NCBI RefSeq assembly: GCF_029633865.1
Contig: NC_079214.1
Span: 25,644,873 to 25,708,872, forward strand
Origin: Lampris incognitus
Lineage: Eukaryota > Chordata > Actinopteri > Lampriformes > Lampridae
Length of the DNA stretch: 64,000 bases
Direction: 5' to 3'
The translations under genes and the position numbers were made by a program. The notes below the pieces were generated by a model that worked only from the letters and a program-made list of their open reading frames with translations, ran no database searches and was not told the origin of the DNA. Shown here in pieces: positions 1-9,374 of the stretch; position 1 is the first letter of the stretch, and every line of letters starts with the position of its first letter.

Positions 1-600
1 GCACCTGTAGTGTGTTCTTGTTACCTTCTAGCAAGTAGTCAAAATGTGCTAACGCGCTGGGGGGATTGAATGAGTTGGTAACGCTCAGTGCGTCTGTCTA
101 CTATTCAGTCAATGTATTTTATGTATTTATTCGTATTTTGTGTATGGAGTATAAATCACTTTGTAACTGTATGTTTTTAAAAGTGCTATATAAATAAAAT
201 TTTGCTTGCTCGCTTACTACGAGTATGAATGAAGGTTACGTGCAACCCCAAATTCTCCTCTGAGAAGACAAGAAAACCCGTAGTAATTATTTCGCCAGCT
301 ACTCACGTCTCCCTAGTACTTACGTCATTTCATTTCGCTTGACTTGTTCATTTGAAGCGTGGAAGTTAATAAGTTAGCTGTTAACTGCTAGCCCCATCAG
401 AAATGGTCTGGCATGCTTTCACTGTTAGCTAACATTAGCCTGCAATGTGCTCCACCGCACACCAACGTTAGCCTCTACCATAAAGCCCTAGTGTAACACT
501 GGCCGCCATGGGCACGACTAAATTAGTGTTAAATAGCTTGGATGACGTTTTGTAACTCGCTACTTACTTCACAACCATCGCGAAATTATTCAATAGAAAA
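1..600. other. Left flank, possibly the divergent promoter side; no gene
   Basis: No coding exon is supported here. Around 150-225 the sequence reads like the 3' tail of a dispersed retroelement or transcript, ending in an AATAAA-type signal near 195. The stretch 300-600 is not obviously repetitive. It precedes the X-box and the candidate start at 756, so by synteny with mammals (FAM227B head-to-head with DTWD1) it could hold the 5' end of a minus-strand dtwd1. I see no dtwd1 coding sequence, so that is inference only. Confidence 0.35.
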
Positions 601-677
601 CCATGGCGTCACAAAACATTAAAGCAGGATATACGTCTTCTTCTACGCCGGAAGTACAGCCCCAAGCGTTCCAACCC

Positions 678-690
678 GTTGCTTAGCAAC
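678..690. promoter_or_regulatory. RFX-type X-box (perfect palindrome)
   Basis: GTTGCTTAGCAAC fits the RFX X-box consensus RYYNYY-N-RRNRAC and is a perfect palindrome with 5-bp half sites around TTA. It lies 66 bp upstream of the ATG at 756, a typical position in promoters of ciliary genes. X-boxes bind RFX factors that drive cilium and sperm-tail genes. Function here is inferred from motif and position. Confidence 0.55.
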
Positions 691-755
691 ACACATAAAC
701 TCATGGAAGAGGTCCTTTATCACTAGTTCATCTCGAAGATTTTTGATCAGAGAAA

Positions 756-836
756 ATGAACAACGCTCAGAAAAAAAAGGCACAAGAAAGAAGACTTAAT
801 TGATAGTGATGAAAAAATATCAAACATCAGCGACTG
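756..836 (+). CDS. Candidate first coding exon of an X-box-driven gene (possibly fam227b)
   Basis: An ATG at 756 follows the X-box, and a GT donor (CTG|GTAACG) lies at 837-838. The ATG frame runs into a stop at 801-803. From the A-run on, a second frame stays open to the donor and encodes an acidic stretch containing EDLIDSDEKISNISD. An 8-A run at 771-778 separates the frames, and one A fewer would join them, so a homopolymer sequencing error or allele is possible. The open frame continues across the donor into 949-1016 in matching phase. By synteny (fgf7 nested antisense in FAM227B, whose start faces DTWD1) this is the expected place for the fam227b start. I do not recognise the peptide itself. 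It could also be noncoding. Confidence 0.3.
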
Positions 837-948
837 GTAACGTTTTAAGGCATCTTAGCTAACCAATGCTATAGCTTGAACTTGATATTTGCAATGCCTG
901 ATCTGAATGTTAAGTTAGGTTTAATTTTGCTAATGTGTATCTATGTAG

Positions 949-1016
949 GTTTAAAGTAGAGAGAGTGAGGAAAGGAAACTTGGCTAACGATAACTGGGTT
1001 GAAAAGCTTCTCCCGG
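949..1016 (+). CDS. Candidate second coding exon (possibly fam227b)
   Basis: The acceptor TATGTAG precedes 949 and a possible donor (GG|GTTAAT) follows 1016. Joined to the preceding exon (split codon TG|G, Trp), the frame reads about 22 codons without a stop, including VERVRKGNLANDNWVEKL, and meets a stop soon after the donor. Frame continuity over the junction is the main support. There is no recognisable domain and the donor choice is not certain. It may be part of the X-box-associated gene antisense to fgf7. Confidence 0.25.
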
Positions 1017-2073
1017 GTTAATGGTCCCGGGTCAAACGTGGAGAAGAGGGTTAACGATACACTTGGTTAAATTTACGCTGTGTAAAAAGCATGAACGGTA
1101 CTAAATCAACCGTGGACAAATAAAAGTAGGGTGTAATTATCAGGATATCTACATCCCTTTTGGATTTTTTTGTTGTTATTCTTATTAGTACAAGAAAAAC
1201 GTAACCCCTATGTGACCAGTGTCCAAAGTAGTTCAACAACCACCCAGTTGTCTTTTTTAATTTTTACATTTTCACATTTTTTGGGATTACATATTTATGG
1301 TAAAATAATTTCAAATTAAGATTCAGCTGATTGGAAGTTGTAAGGGTGTCCTATTACAAAGGATTTTTTTTATAACAGTAATGAAAATGCTTTTTAGTGG
1401 AACTTGGAAAAAAAAATTGTAAATCAGAATAAGAATCATGATGATCACAATTAATTAGGGTGACCTACAGGCCACATCAGAAACAAGCTGCTGCAGCTGA
1501 ATTATTTTAACCCCCTCCCAATTTTTTCCCTTTACGATAAGAGGGCTTAAAATTGGAAAACAAAGGAAATATCTGTAAATAAGAAAGATGATGTTATCAA
1601 TGAGGATGGATGAGGTTTCTGGATCACATGAAAAACAAGTGACTTTAATTTTTTTTCTCACTGAAAAATATTTTTATGCTAACAGAAATTATGCGGTCTC
1701 CATTTTTTGTTTAAAAGTTTTAATACATTTATCCACACAATAGCTAGTATATATCCAATTCCAATATGCTTTTCCTTTTGTGGACTGCTCAGAGAACTTT
1801 CGTTATTGCCCTTCCTCATTTTGACCATTTGTTTTGCTGGCCTCTGTTTACAGTGTTAACATTCCACTTTGTATGCTATGCACGCTTATCTCATGTTTAC
1901 TGGAAATTTCAGAAGGAACTTTGAGCCATGGTGAATGTTTTTCTTTTTCTTTTTTAAATAATAATTGACACAGTGTTATGATACTGCTAATTCCTGAACA
2001 TTCTGATTAGAAATAAAATTTTGGTTAACAACACAATCTTAAGACTATTTTGGCCCGTGAAATGGGATGGCTA
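1017..2073. other. AT-rich noncoding stretch
   Basis: No exon, RNA gene or recognisable repeat is supported between the candidate exon and the foldback repeat. Open frames on either strand are short and low complexity. Confidence 0.4.
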
Positions 2074-2234
2074 GTTTGAAGGGGTGTGCATAAGACTGAC
2101 ACGACACCGTCATCAGCATGACATGACATCTGTTTGTCACAGCCCTCGCGGTCTATATTCAGACAGCCAAACGCCTGAAATCCAGGCAAGCCAGGTGGGC
2201 CTTTTTCTTTGGCCGGTTTAATTTTATTCTAACA

Positions 2235-4456
2235 TTGTCCAGGGTCGAAATTGTCAAGCCCGACGCTCTCTCCCAGTAGTTCATCACGGACGACACCTAT
2301 CACCAACCTGAACCCATCTTGCCCCTCGTGCATTGTGGCTGCTGTTTCTTGGGAACTTGAGTCCCGCATCAGTCAGCCCCAGGAGACCCAGCCTGATCCT
2401 GGCGGCAGACCTCCCAACACCTTGTTCATCCCCGATGCTGGCCGCTCTGATGTTCTCCAGTGGGGCCACTGCAGCAAGCTGGCCTGCCATCCTGGAATCG
2501 ATCGGACCCTCTCTTTCCTTCAGCGGCGATTTTGGTGGCCCTCTATGGAAAAGGACACACAGGGCTTCGTTGCAGCGTGCTTGCGCTATGCCCGGGGTAA
2601 ATCCTCCACTAAACCCCCCTCCGGGTTGTTACGTCCCTTGCCCATACTTAGTCGCCCCTGGTCGCACACTGCCCTGGACTTTGTCACGGGTCTGCCCCCG
2701 TCTCATGGCCACATGGTCATCTTCAACTTAGTTGACTGTTTCTCCAAGTCACTGCATTTCGTCCCTCTGCCGAAGCTCCTATCCTCCAAGGAGACCACCA
2801 ATCTCCTGGTTCAACATGTCCTCTGCCTGCATGGTATCCTGGTGGACATCATTTCAGACAGAGGTCCCCAGTTCAGATCCTAGGTGTGGAGGTCATTCTG
2901 CACTGCCCTGGGTACCATCGTAAGTCTGTCGTCTGGATACCACCCCCAGTCCAATGGCCAGACTGAGCGTGTCAACCAGGAGCTAGAGGCCACCCTACGT
3001 TGTATGGCCACTTCCAACCCGTCCTCCTGGAGCCAGCACCTGCCTTGGGTTGAGTATGCTCACAATGCCCACCTCAGTGCCTCATTGGAGATGTCCCCCT
3101 TCGAGTGCACCCTGGGCTACCAATCTCCCCTGTTCCCTGCTCAGGAGGGTGAAGTCACAGTGCCATCAGTGCAGGACCACCTACGACACTGCCAGCGCAT
3201 CTGGAACCAGGCCCGTGCTGCCCTGCTCCACGCCTCCACCCGATCCCAGTCCCAGTCCCAGGTTAATGGTCACTGTACCCCTGCCTATGTCCCTGGTCAA
3301 GAGGTGTGGCTTTCCACCAAGGACCTGCTGCTGAAGGTGGAATTAAATAAGCTTGCTCCCCACTTTGTAGGTCCTTTTCTGGTGGACAAGGTTATTAATC
3401 CAGTGGCAGCACAGTTCAAGCTTCTGACCTCACTTTGGGTGCACCCCATGTTCCATGTTTCCCATCTCAAGCCCGCCCTCTCCAGTCCCTCTCCTCCATC
3501 TCCACACATGGTAGGAGGCGGCCCAGTTTATACCATCCAGTGGCTTCTGGACGTATGCCGTCAGGGCAGTGATCTGCAGTACCTGGTGGATTGGGAGGGC
3601 TACGGCTCTGATGAACACTGATAGGTTCCTTGTTGCACTCCAGCTCCTGCCTATGTCCTTGGTTAAGACGTGTGGCTTACCACCAAAGACCTACCACTGA
3701 AGGTGGAATCCAAGAAGCTCGCTCCCTGCTTCGTAGGTCCTTTCCTAGGGGACAAGGTTATTAATCCAGTGGCAATACGGCTCAAGCTCCCGACCTCCCT
3801 TTGGGTGCACCTCCTGTTCTATGTCTCCCATCTGAAGCCTGCCCTTTCTAGTCCCTTGTCCTCCCCAGCAGTGGCTCTCCATCTCCACACATGGTAGGTG
3901 GCGGCCCAGTATATACCATCTGGTGGCTTCTGGATGTATGCTATCTGGGCAGTGGTCTGCAGTACCTGGTGGATTGGGAGGGGTACGGTCCTGAGGAACG
4001 CTGCTGGGTCCCTCGCTGCACTCCAGCTCCTGTCTATGTCCTTGGTCAAGAGGTGTGACATTCCGCCAAGGACCTACCACTGAAGGTGGAATCCAAGAAG
4101 CTCGCTCCCCGCTTCGTAGGTCCTTTCCTGGTGGACAAGGTTATTAATCCATTGGCAGTACGGCTCAAGCTCCCGGCCTCCCATATTCCATGTCTCCCAT
4201 CTCAAGCTCATCCTCTCCAGTCCCGTGCCCCCCCCCCCCCCCAAGCAGTGTCTCCTGCACACATGGTAGGCAGCGGCCCAGTATATACCTTCAAGCGGCT
4301 TCTGGACGTATGCCGTAAGGGTGGCGGTCTGCAGTACCTGTCGGGTTGGGAGGGGTACGGTCCTGAGTAATGTTGCTAGGTCCTTTGTTGTCACATCTAG
4401 GACCCCCAGCTCATCCGCGCTTTCCATGCGCTCCATCCAGAGAGGGAGGTAGGGTA
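2235..4456 (+). pseudogene. Ty3/gypsy chromovirus pol relic (RNase H tail, integrase, chromodomain)
   Basis: The relic starts at the RNase H C-terminus (VKPDALSQ, about 2252-2275), followed by a frame change. The integrase zinc region begins near 2480, but its second Cys is replaced (ACLRYARGK at about 2578 where CxxC is usual). The core aspartates are visible in ALDFV (about 2676) and SDRGPQF (about 2860), and the Glu in GQTERV (about 2958). A TAG at 2881-2883 interrupts the core, probably a CAG-to-TAG change. A GPF-type region and a chromodomain (YLVDWEGYG, about 3580) follow. Gag, protease and RT are absent. The chromodomain places it among vertebrate chromoviruses, close to Sushi-like elements by pattern. 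No intact protein can be made. Confidence 0.85.
3270..4400 (+). repeat. Tandem triplication of the gypsy 3' end (GPF-chromodomain unit)
   Basis: The segment coding for the region from [10 protein letters not shown] through the chromodomain occurs three times head to tail: about 3270-3633, 3634-4013 and 4014-4400, with a unit near 380 bp. Each copy ends in the WEGYG chromodomain and restarts at a shared CTGCACTCCAGCTCCTG junction. The copies have diverged by substitutions, small deletions and, in the third, a C-run, so the duplication is not recent. Only the last copy runs into the LTR. Confidence 0.85.
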
Positions 4457-4457
4457 C

Positions 4458-4561
4458 TGTTACAGCCGCCCCTGTGTCCTCCCAGGACTCACCCTCTTCA
4501 TCACAGTCTCCCTAATTGTCTTCATTATCTTGGCCACTCCCCCTACCCTAGTTTCTCTCTT

Positions 4562-4641
<80 letters not shown>

Positions 4642-4980
4642 ATATATATATATATGTCTTCAGGATTGGAGGCAGGTGTGTGGCAGGCAGAGCAGAGATC
4701 CACCACCTGCATCTCATCTATGGCAATCAACCGTACTCTTCATAAACCCAGCCTTGCCACGGCCCCCTTGCCCGATCGTAGTGCCTGCTCAGTTCAGTCT
4801 ACGCGTCCAGCCTTTATGTTGAGACATTGCCTGTTACCTGTTTCCTTGCCGAGACCTGGCTCTCCATGTTTCCCACAGTCCTGCCTGCCTGCTTGCCTGC
4901 CTACTCTATCCAGCCCCTGCCTCCCGTCGTTAAGTCTGTTTGTGTTGGCATATTGGGTTCAGCCTTGCAGTGTTATAACG
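4458..4980 (+). mobile_element. 3' LTR of the chromovirus relic
   Basis: It begins TGTTACAGCC directly after the end of the chromodomain region and ends near GTGTTATAACG, where foldback-repeat sequence resumes. The terminal CA expected of an LTR appears changed to CG. A (TG)n tract lies inside. No 5' LTR is present upstream, so the insertion is 5'-deleted. Confidence 0.7.
4567..4656. repeat. (TG)n then (AT)n microsatellite
   Basis: About 37 TG units are followed by about 8 AT units, inside the LTR. The long valine/cysteine open frames here are microsatellite artefacts. Confidence 0.98.
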
Positions 4981-5062
4981 TAAAAGTGTTATTAATGTAA
5001 AAGTCTATGAGTTTTTATGACTTAATTTTTATGATTGTCATTCAGTCAATTATGTAATTTTA

Positions 5063-5188
5063 ATGCAAAGTTGACATTGTTTGAGATGCCTGTTTTCGAG
5101 CTACAGACGCGCAATATATATAAACTCTAGTGGGCAGCGGCACTCGGGTTTCTACAACAAAGACATCTCAAACAATGTCAACTTGCAT
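5063..5188. repeat. Hairpin core of the foldback repeat
   Basis: The left arm 5063-5088 and right arm 5164-5188 are reverse complements over about 25 bp with a single gap (core TTGACATTGTTTGAGATG). They enclose a loop of about 75 bp. Lower-identity pairing extends outward on both sides. Confidence 0.85.
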
Positions 5189-5335
5189 TAAGAATGTCAT
5201 AATTGGCCTAATGACAACAGTCATAAAGATTCCTTCATGCTTACGACAGATATCATGGTTATGACAGTGTCATGTCAGTCTTATACACACCTTCAAATAA
5301 AGTGTTACTCTTTAAACGTTTCTTGGTCCTTTCCG

Positions 5336-5642
5336 AAGTAGGGTCACAGGATGCTGGAGCCTATCCCAGCAGTCATTGGGCGGCAGGCAGGGAGACACCC
5401 TGGACAGGCCGCCAGTCAGTCACAGCGCCGACAGATTCAGACCTAGGGACAATTTAGTATGGTTGATTCACCTGGTCTGCATGTCTTTGGACTGTGGGAG
5501 GAAACCGGAGCACCCAGGGGAAACCCATGCAGACACGGGGAGAACATGCAAACTCCACACAGGGGGTGACCACCCAGGTTGGATAACCCCAGACCTTCTT
5601 ACTGTGAGGCGACCGCGCTAACCACTGTGCCACCATGTCACC
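5336..5642 (-). mobile_element. tRNA-derived SINE, family a
   Basis: Read on the minus strand it has a tRNA-like head with A- and B-box-like motifs, then the CCTGTCCAGGGTGTCTCCC body and a GCTGGGATAGGCTCCAGCAT tail. The same layout recurs at 45209-45616. It is truncated at the tail end. Confidence 0.8.
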
Positions 5643-6154
5643 TCCAGATAACTTTCAAATCTTAATATTTTTTTTCTTTTTTGTGGAGTGGCCAATAAAT
5701 GTGGCTGAAAATGTTAGTAAAATGCCATCTAACTATGTTCATTCCATATCATTAGACACATTGTTTGTCATTTAAGCAAGTGCCTTTCCCAGTGGATACA
5801 ACTCGCTCATTTAAGAGCAGCCTTGGTGAACTATTGATAAGGTTCACAAAATAGACGTCCATGTTGTGTCAAGCACAAACAAGAAGGGCCAGATAAACAG
5901 CAGACACCAGAAAGTTTAAGTAAACTATTAGTGATCCTGATGCTCAGAAAAGTTAACAGAAAATGTTGCAGTCTGCCTGTGAGCTGATGAAGGATTTGAT
6001 TGTAATCTGTCCTGTGTTTCAGTGTCCTGTGTTTCAGTAGATGAACAAGTTGAGCAAGCACAAAGGAAAAAGATGACATCAGTAAACAGTCTGAGAGGTG
6101 TCTAAAATCAGCCTACCATTGTAACTTTTTGTATTCCAATAATGAAATGAAAAA
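5643..6154. other. No recognisable feature
   Basis: AT-rich noncoding sequence between two SINEs. No exon, RNA or repeat is supported. Confidence 0.4.
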
Positions 6155-6495
6155 GCCACATTATTTGACACTGTATTCTTACAGTGAAGTTTGTTCTCTG
6201 CATTTAACCCATTTATTGTATAGGAGCAGTGGGCAGCTGCAGCGCCTGGGGACCAACTCCAGTTCTTCTTTCCATTGCCTTGCTCAGGGCCACAGACAAG
6301 AGTATTAACCCCAATATGCATGTCTTTTTGATGGTGGGAGGAAACCAGAGCACCTGGAGGAAACGCACACCGACACGGGGAGAACATGCAAACTCCACCC
6401 AGAAAGAACTTGGGACAGCCTGGAGTAAGAACCCAGGACCTTCTTGTTGTGAGGCAACAGTGCTAACCACTGGGCCACTGGGCCACCGTGCTGCC
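6155..6495 (-). mobile_element. tRNA-derived SINE, family b
   Basis: On the minus strand it starts GGCAGCACGGTGGCC, carries tRNA-like promoter boxes, and shares a central domain with family a (GTTTGCATGTTCTCCCCGTG). Its different 3' part contains GAAGAACTGGAGTTGGTCCC and ends in a CATTGTACAG-like tail with an AATAAAGTGGC end. Related copies are at 7469-9063 (split), 41426-41755 and 53520-53845. Confidence 0.8.
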
Positions 6496-7468
6496 AAATA
6501 ATTCCCCAAATAATTTGGGGAACAAGCTGTAATTTCTCCTCTGCCAAATACTGGATGTTTTATTTACAGGGGGAGGAAATATTCAGTTTTTTTGTTTAGA
6601 TTGAGCTCATTTTGGCATCTCCTAAGACTACGACTACCCACAATTGACTGAAGTAGACTGTACTGATATTCTGGGGCTTCTTGACCCTCTTTGACATTCA
6701 CACGATGTTTTAGATGCTCAAAAGTTCGTTTTTTTGGGTTATGTATCACCATATTTTTTAGCCTAGGTTTTGAATTGACTTGAAAAAGGCCTGTTGTTTG
6801 TTGGACACATTTTCCCCCCTTCCTGATTAGCTCGTATTCTCGACTGACTCCATATCGTATTCTGTGCAAAACATTGTGTTTTGGAGGTCAGTAGAGCAGC
6901 AATTATGTGTTTGGTTTTCTACTCCCATCTATCACAGTGGAACTTTCTGGCACGTTCTGTAACCAATCGGCCCTCGTATGAGAAGTAGACACCCATTTAA
7001 GTCCTAATATATTAGCAAAGTCAAAGTTTCACTAATGACCTTTTCCAAATATTGGCTTGACAAAACTGAAAAGGTCAATTCAGGCCAAACTGGTGAAAGG
7101 TTTATTTATTAGTTAAAATCCAGTCTTCTTCAAAGCCATATGGGGTTGGTGTGATGTGAAACAGACTTATGTCAAGTTTCACAGATACCTGAGAGCTGTC
7201 ACACTTTTTATTAAAGAAGATTACACACAACCTTGCATGATCAACAGATGTGTATTGAATGATCCCTTTCGATGTAGGTGTTGTTGGATTTCAAATATGA
7301 GCATCCTGCCATATGTACACTGTCCACCATGTTACTTTGAAATTTATGGTAAGTATATATTGTTTAACGATATTGTTTGTCAATAACAGTCATATTATCA
7401 AATTGGTATCAAATCTAACAATTCTAATTGACATTAATTTGAATTCCCTTTTCCAGAAGCCACTTAGA
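6496..7468. other. Mostly noncoding; possible weak exons
   Basis: No repeat is recognised. An acceptor-like CCCATCTATCACAG near 6938 precedes a short open stretch, and one candidate exon ends at a strong GTAAGT donor at 7349. Nothing else is supported. Confidence 0.3.
7274..7348 (+). CDS. Weak candidate exon with a consensus donor
   Basis: The consensus donor ATG|GTAAGTAT follows 7348, and a weak acceptor (TTCGATGTAG) precedes 7274. One frame is open across the segment (contains MSILPYVHCPPCYFEIY). It has no recognised domain, and its phase does not match the candidate exon at 949-1016 directly, so another exon would be needed between them. It may be a chance open stretch. Confidence 0.18.
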
Positions 7469-7548
7469 AGCCACTTTATTTTTGTCATTGTACAGGTTAC
7501 AACGAAATTTATTTTCTGCATTTAACCCACCCTATTGTTAGGAGCATC

Positions 7549-7583
7549 TTCACCTCTCCTGCAGGGAGTGCAGGAGAGGTGAA
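7549..7583. repeat. Perfect 15-bp hairpin at the LINE 5' junction
   Basis: TTCACCTCTCCTGCA (7549-7563), loop GGGAG, then its exact reverse complement (7569-7583). The right arm is LINE sequence, so the left arm is a short inverted copy made at the 5' end of the insertion. Confidence 0.95.
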
Positions 7584-7777
7584 GAAGAGAGTGCAGGCAG
7601 GGTGGAGTGGGTGGAGAAGAGTGTCAGGAGTGATTTGTGACAGAAGGGTCCCAGCAAGAGTTAAAGGGAAGGTTTACAAGATGGTTGTGAGACCAGCTAT
7701 GTTATATGGTTTGGAGACAGTGGCACTGACGAAAACACAGGGGGCGGAGCTGGAGGTGGCAGAGTTGAAGATGCTAA

Positions 7778-8472
7778 TGTAGCCCGTGGAATTAGATACC
7801 ACACAGGACACAATTACTTCCGGGGTTCTTGTAGCTTTAATTTTATTGTTTGAACCTTCGAATGCAGATCGTTTTACTGAGTGCATAAATTCCTGTGTCT
7901 TTCGAGCAAACAGCTCATAAATGTTCACAGATGTGGCAAGTTTAACAGAAAAGATTTTAAAAGGAAAATAAATACAACATACAACATACGGTGCAAAATA
8001 CGGCAGTGGACTATGTATGTTAAACAGGGTTTAACAAAGACATGTGGAACTTCCTGAAGATCGCGCAACTTCTCACGCTGTCAGTTACCTTGTCATGCCT
8101 GCAATGGCGAACAGTGGTCGACGGCTCGCGCCCAAAATCACCGAACATCAACTCCAGTGGCGTCCTTACTTACTGCGGAGTCAGAGCACCGTCACACCGC
8201 AATCTTCAGGTGCTCCACACAAGAAAAAAAAAAGAAAGAATACCCAAGATGCACTTGGATAACTTGCAGAAAGGGTGCACTTACTGGTCAAAACATGCAA
8301 TGACAACCAAAACTATAAAAATACACTCACAATCTGCTTCACAATTTAAATACATCAAATGACATTTTACATGGCTTGACAGTGTAACAATTACATATAT
8401 TAACAGTTAAACTATACTAAATTTAAGTGAAAAATCATTTAACATATTTAACAGATTTACCACCCGGCTACA
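7778..8472 (-). mobile_element. Solo LTR (695 bp) with CTAA target duplication
   Basis: The insert begins TGTAGCC and ends GGCTACA, an inverted 7-bp terminus with TG..CA ends. It is flanked by the 4-bp duplication CTAA (7774-7777 and 8473-8476) inside the RTE sequence. The minus-strand reading shows AATAAA about 70 bp before the LTR end, as expected of a polyadenylation signal in R, so the transcriptional sense is probably minus. No internal region is present, which points to LTR-LTR recombination. Confidence 0.85.
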
Positions 8473-9063
8473 CTAAGATTTTCGAAGGACAGGATTAGGA
8501 ATGATTATATAAGAGGGACTGCTCAAGTTGGACGGTTTGGAGACAAAGCAAGAGAGGCAAGACTGAGATGGCTTGGACATGTGTAGAGGAGAGGTTCTGG
8601 GTATATTGGGAGAAGGATGCTGAATACGGAGCTGCCAGGGAAGAGGAAAAGAGGAAGGCCAAAGAGGAGGTTTATGGATGTGGTGAGGGAAGACATGCAG
8701 GTGGCTGGTGTGACAGAGGAAGATGCAGAAGACAGGAAGAAATGGAAACGGATGATCTACTGTGGCGACCCCTAACGGGAGCAGCCGAAAGTAGTAGTAG
8801 TAGTATTGTATAGGAGCAGTGAGCAGCTGCAGCGCCTGGTGACCAACTTTAGTCCTTCTTTCCATTGCATTGGTCAGGGACACAGGCAGGAGTATTAATC
8901 CCAGTGATGGTGGGAGGAAACTGGAGCACCAAGAGGAAACCCATGCAGACACAGGGAGAACATACAAACTCCACACAGAAAAGACCTGGGACGGCCTGGG
9001 GTTTGAACCCAGGACCCTTCTTGCTGTGAGAAACAGTGCTAACCACTGGGCCACCATGCCGCC

Positions 9064-9243
9064 TTCTGGGTCTAATATGTTGAATGAGGAAATTCGTTGT
9101 CATTACTGATGCCAGTCTATAGATGGATTCAAGGACAAACTGTTTTAAGGTACATAATTCCAGTATGTGTTCCATGTAGTCACTAGCTGTAAACTCAATC
9201 TCACCTGTAAATGCATTGACCATTGGCTTTCATGTGGCTTTAG
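9064..9243. other. Short intron-like stretch
   Basis: No feature except the pyrimidine-rich acceptor region (GGCTTTCATGTGGCTTTAG) that ends it. Confidence 0.4.
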
Positions 9244-9374
9244 GTGAATGCGGACTGCAAGGCCCAGACAGTCTATGTACAGCATTTTATGAAGCGTTCC
9301 CCGACTTGAAGGTGCAACTGCATAATGTCCTCAAGAGAGACCTAGCAGACATGATTATATCCTCTGGAGTTCAG
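9244..9374 (+). CDS. Internal coding exon, probably fam227b
   Basis: A good acceptor (TGTGGCTTTAG) and donor (CAG|GTAAAC) bracket 131 nt. One frame is open throughout: 2 nt plus 43 codons, ending in phase 0. The peptide contains LCTAFYEAFPDLKVQ and KRDLADMI. From memory, FAM227-family proteins have an AFxEAFP...F..DL..I stretch after their FWW motif, which this resembles. Position and strand fit the mammalian arrangement in which FGF7 sits antisense within FAM227B. I could not find the FWW exon upstream in the window, which weakens the assignment. Confidence 0.5.

Larger units (their letters stand above)
2074..5306. mobile_element. Foldback (MITE-like) repeat split by a gypsy insertion
   Basis: The end at about 5240-5306 reads, in reverse complement, as the same sequence found at about 2074-2133 (shared core AAGACTGACAYGACACYGTCAT). 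The inner part, 5005-5240, is itself a long imperfect inverted repeat. Removing 2140-4980 joins the left terminus to the left arm, so the simplest reading is one palindromic element that a gypsy retrotransposon entered. A target-site duplication of the MITE was not identified. The family is not named here. Confidence 0.5.
7549..8803 (+). pseudogene. RTE-type LINE 3' fragment, interrupted by a solo LTR
   Basis: The two parts (7549-7777 and 8473-8803) encode the C-terminal region of an RTE-group reverse transcriptase. Visible motifs are RVPARVKGKVYKMVVRPAML and, in the second part, degraded GRFGDKAREARLRWLGH. It ends in a (GTA)n tail. It is 5'-truncated, frame-broken and lacks a dozen bases at the LTR junction that the copy at 30.3 kb retains. 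Endonuclease and catalytic RT motifs are absent. Confidence 0.85.
7469..9063 (-). mobile_element. SINE family b split by an RTE insertion
   Basis: 7469-7548 is the tail part and 8804-9063 the head part of one minus-strand family-b SINE. The break lies at the motif TATTGTATAGGAGCA, which appears on both sides (7533-7547 in slightly damaged form, and from 8804) as the likely target duplication. Confidence 0.75.

Noticed and set aside
4567..4822. Long open frames rich in Val/Cys or His/Thr at the TG/CA tracts (also at 22.6, 26.4, 27.8, 39.2, 56.7 kb)
   Set aside because: They are translations of microsatellites.
8568..8813. 81-codon plus-strand frame
   Set aside because: Out-of-frame reading of the RTE relic.
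8473..9057. 194-codon minus-strand frame
   Set aside because: It spans the RTE fragment in antisense and the SINE; no domain and no start context. The same antisense frame appears at the other RTE copy.
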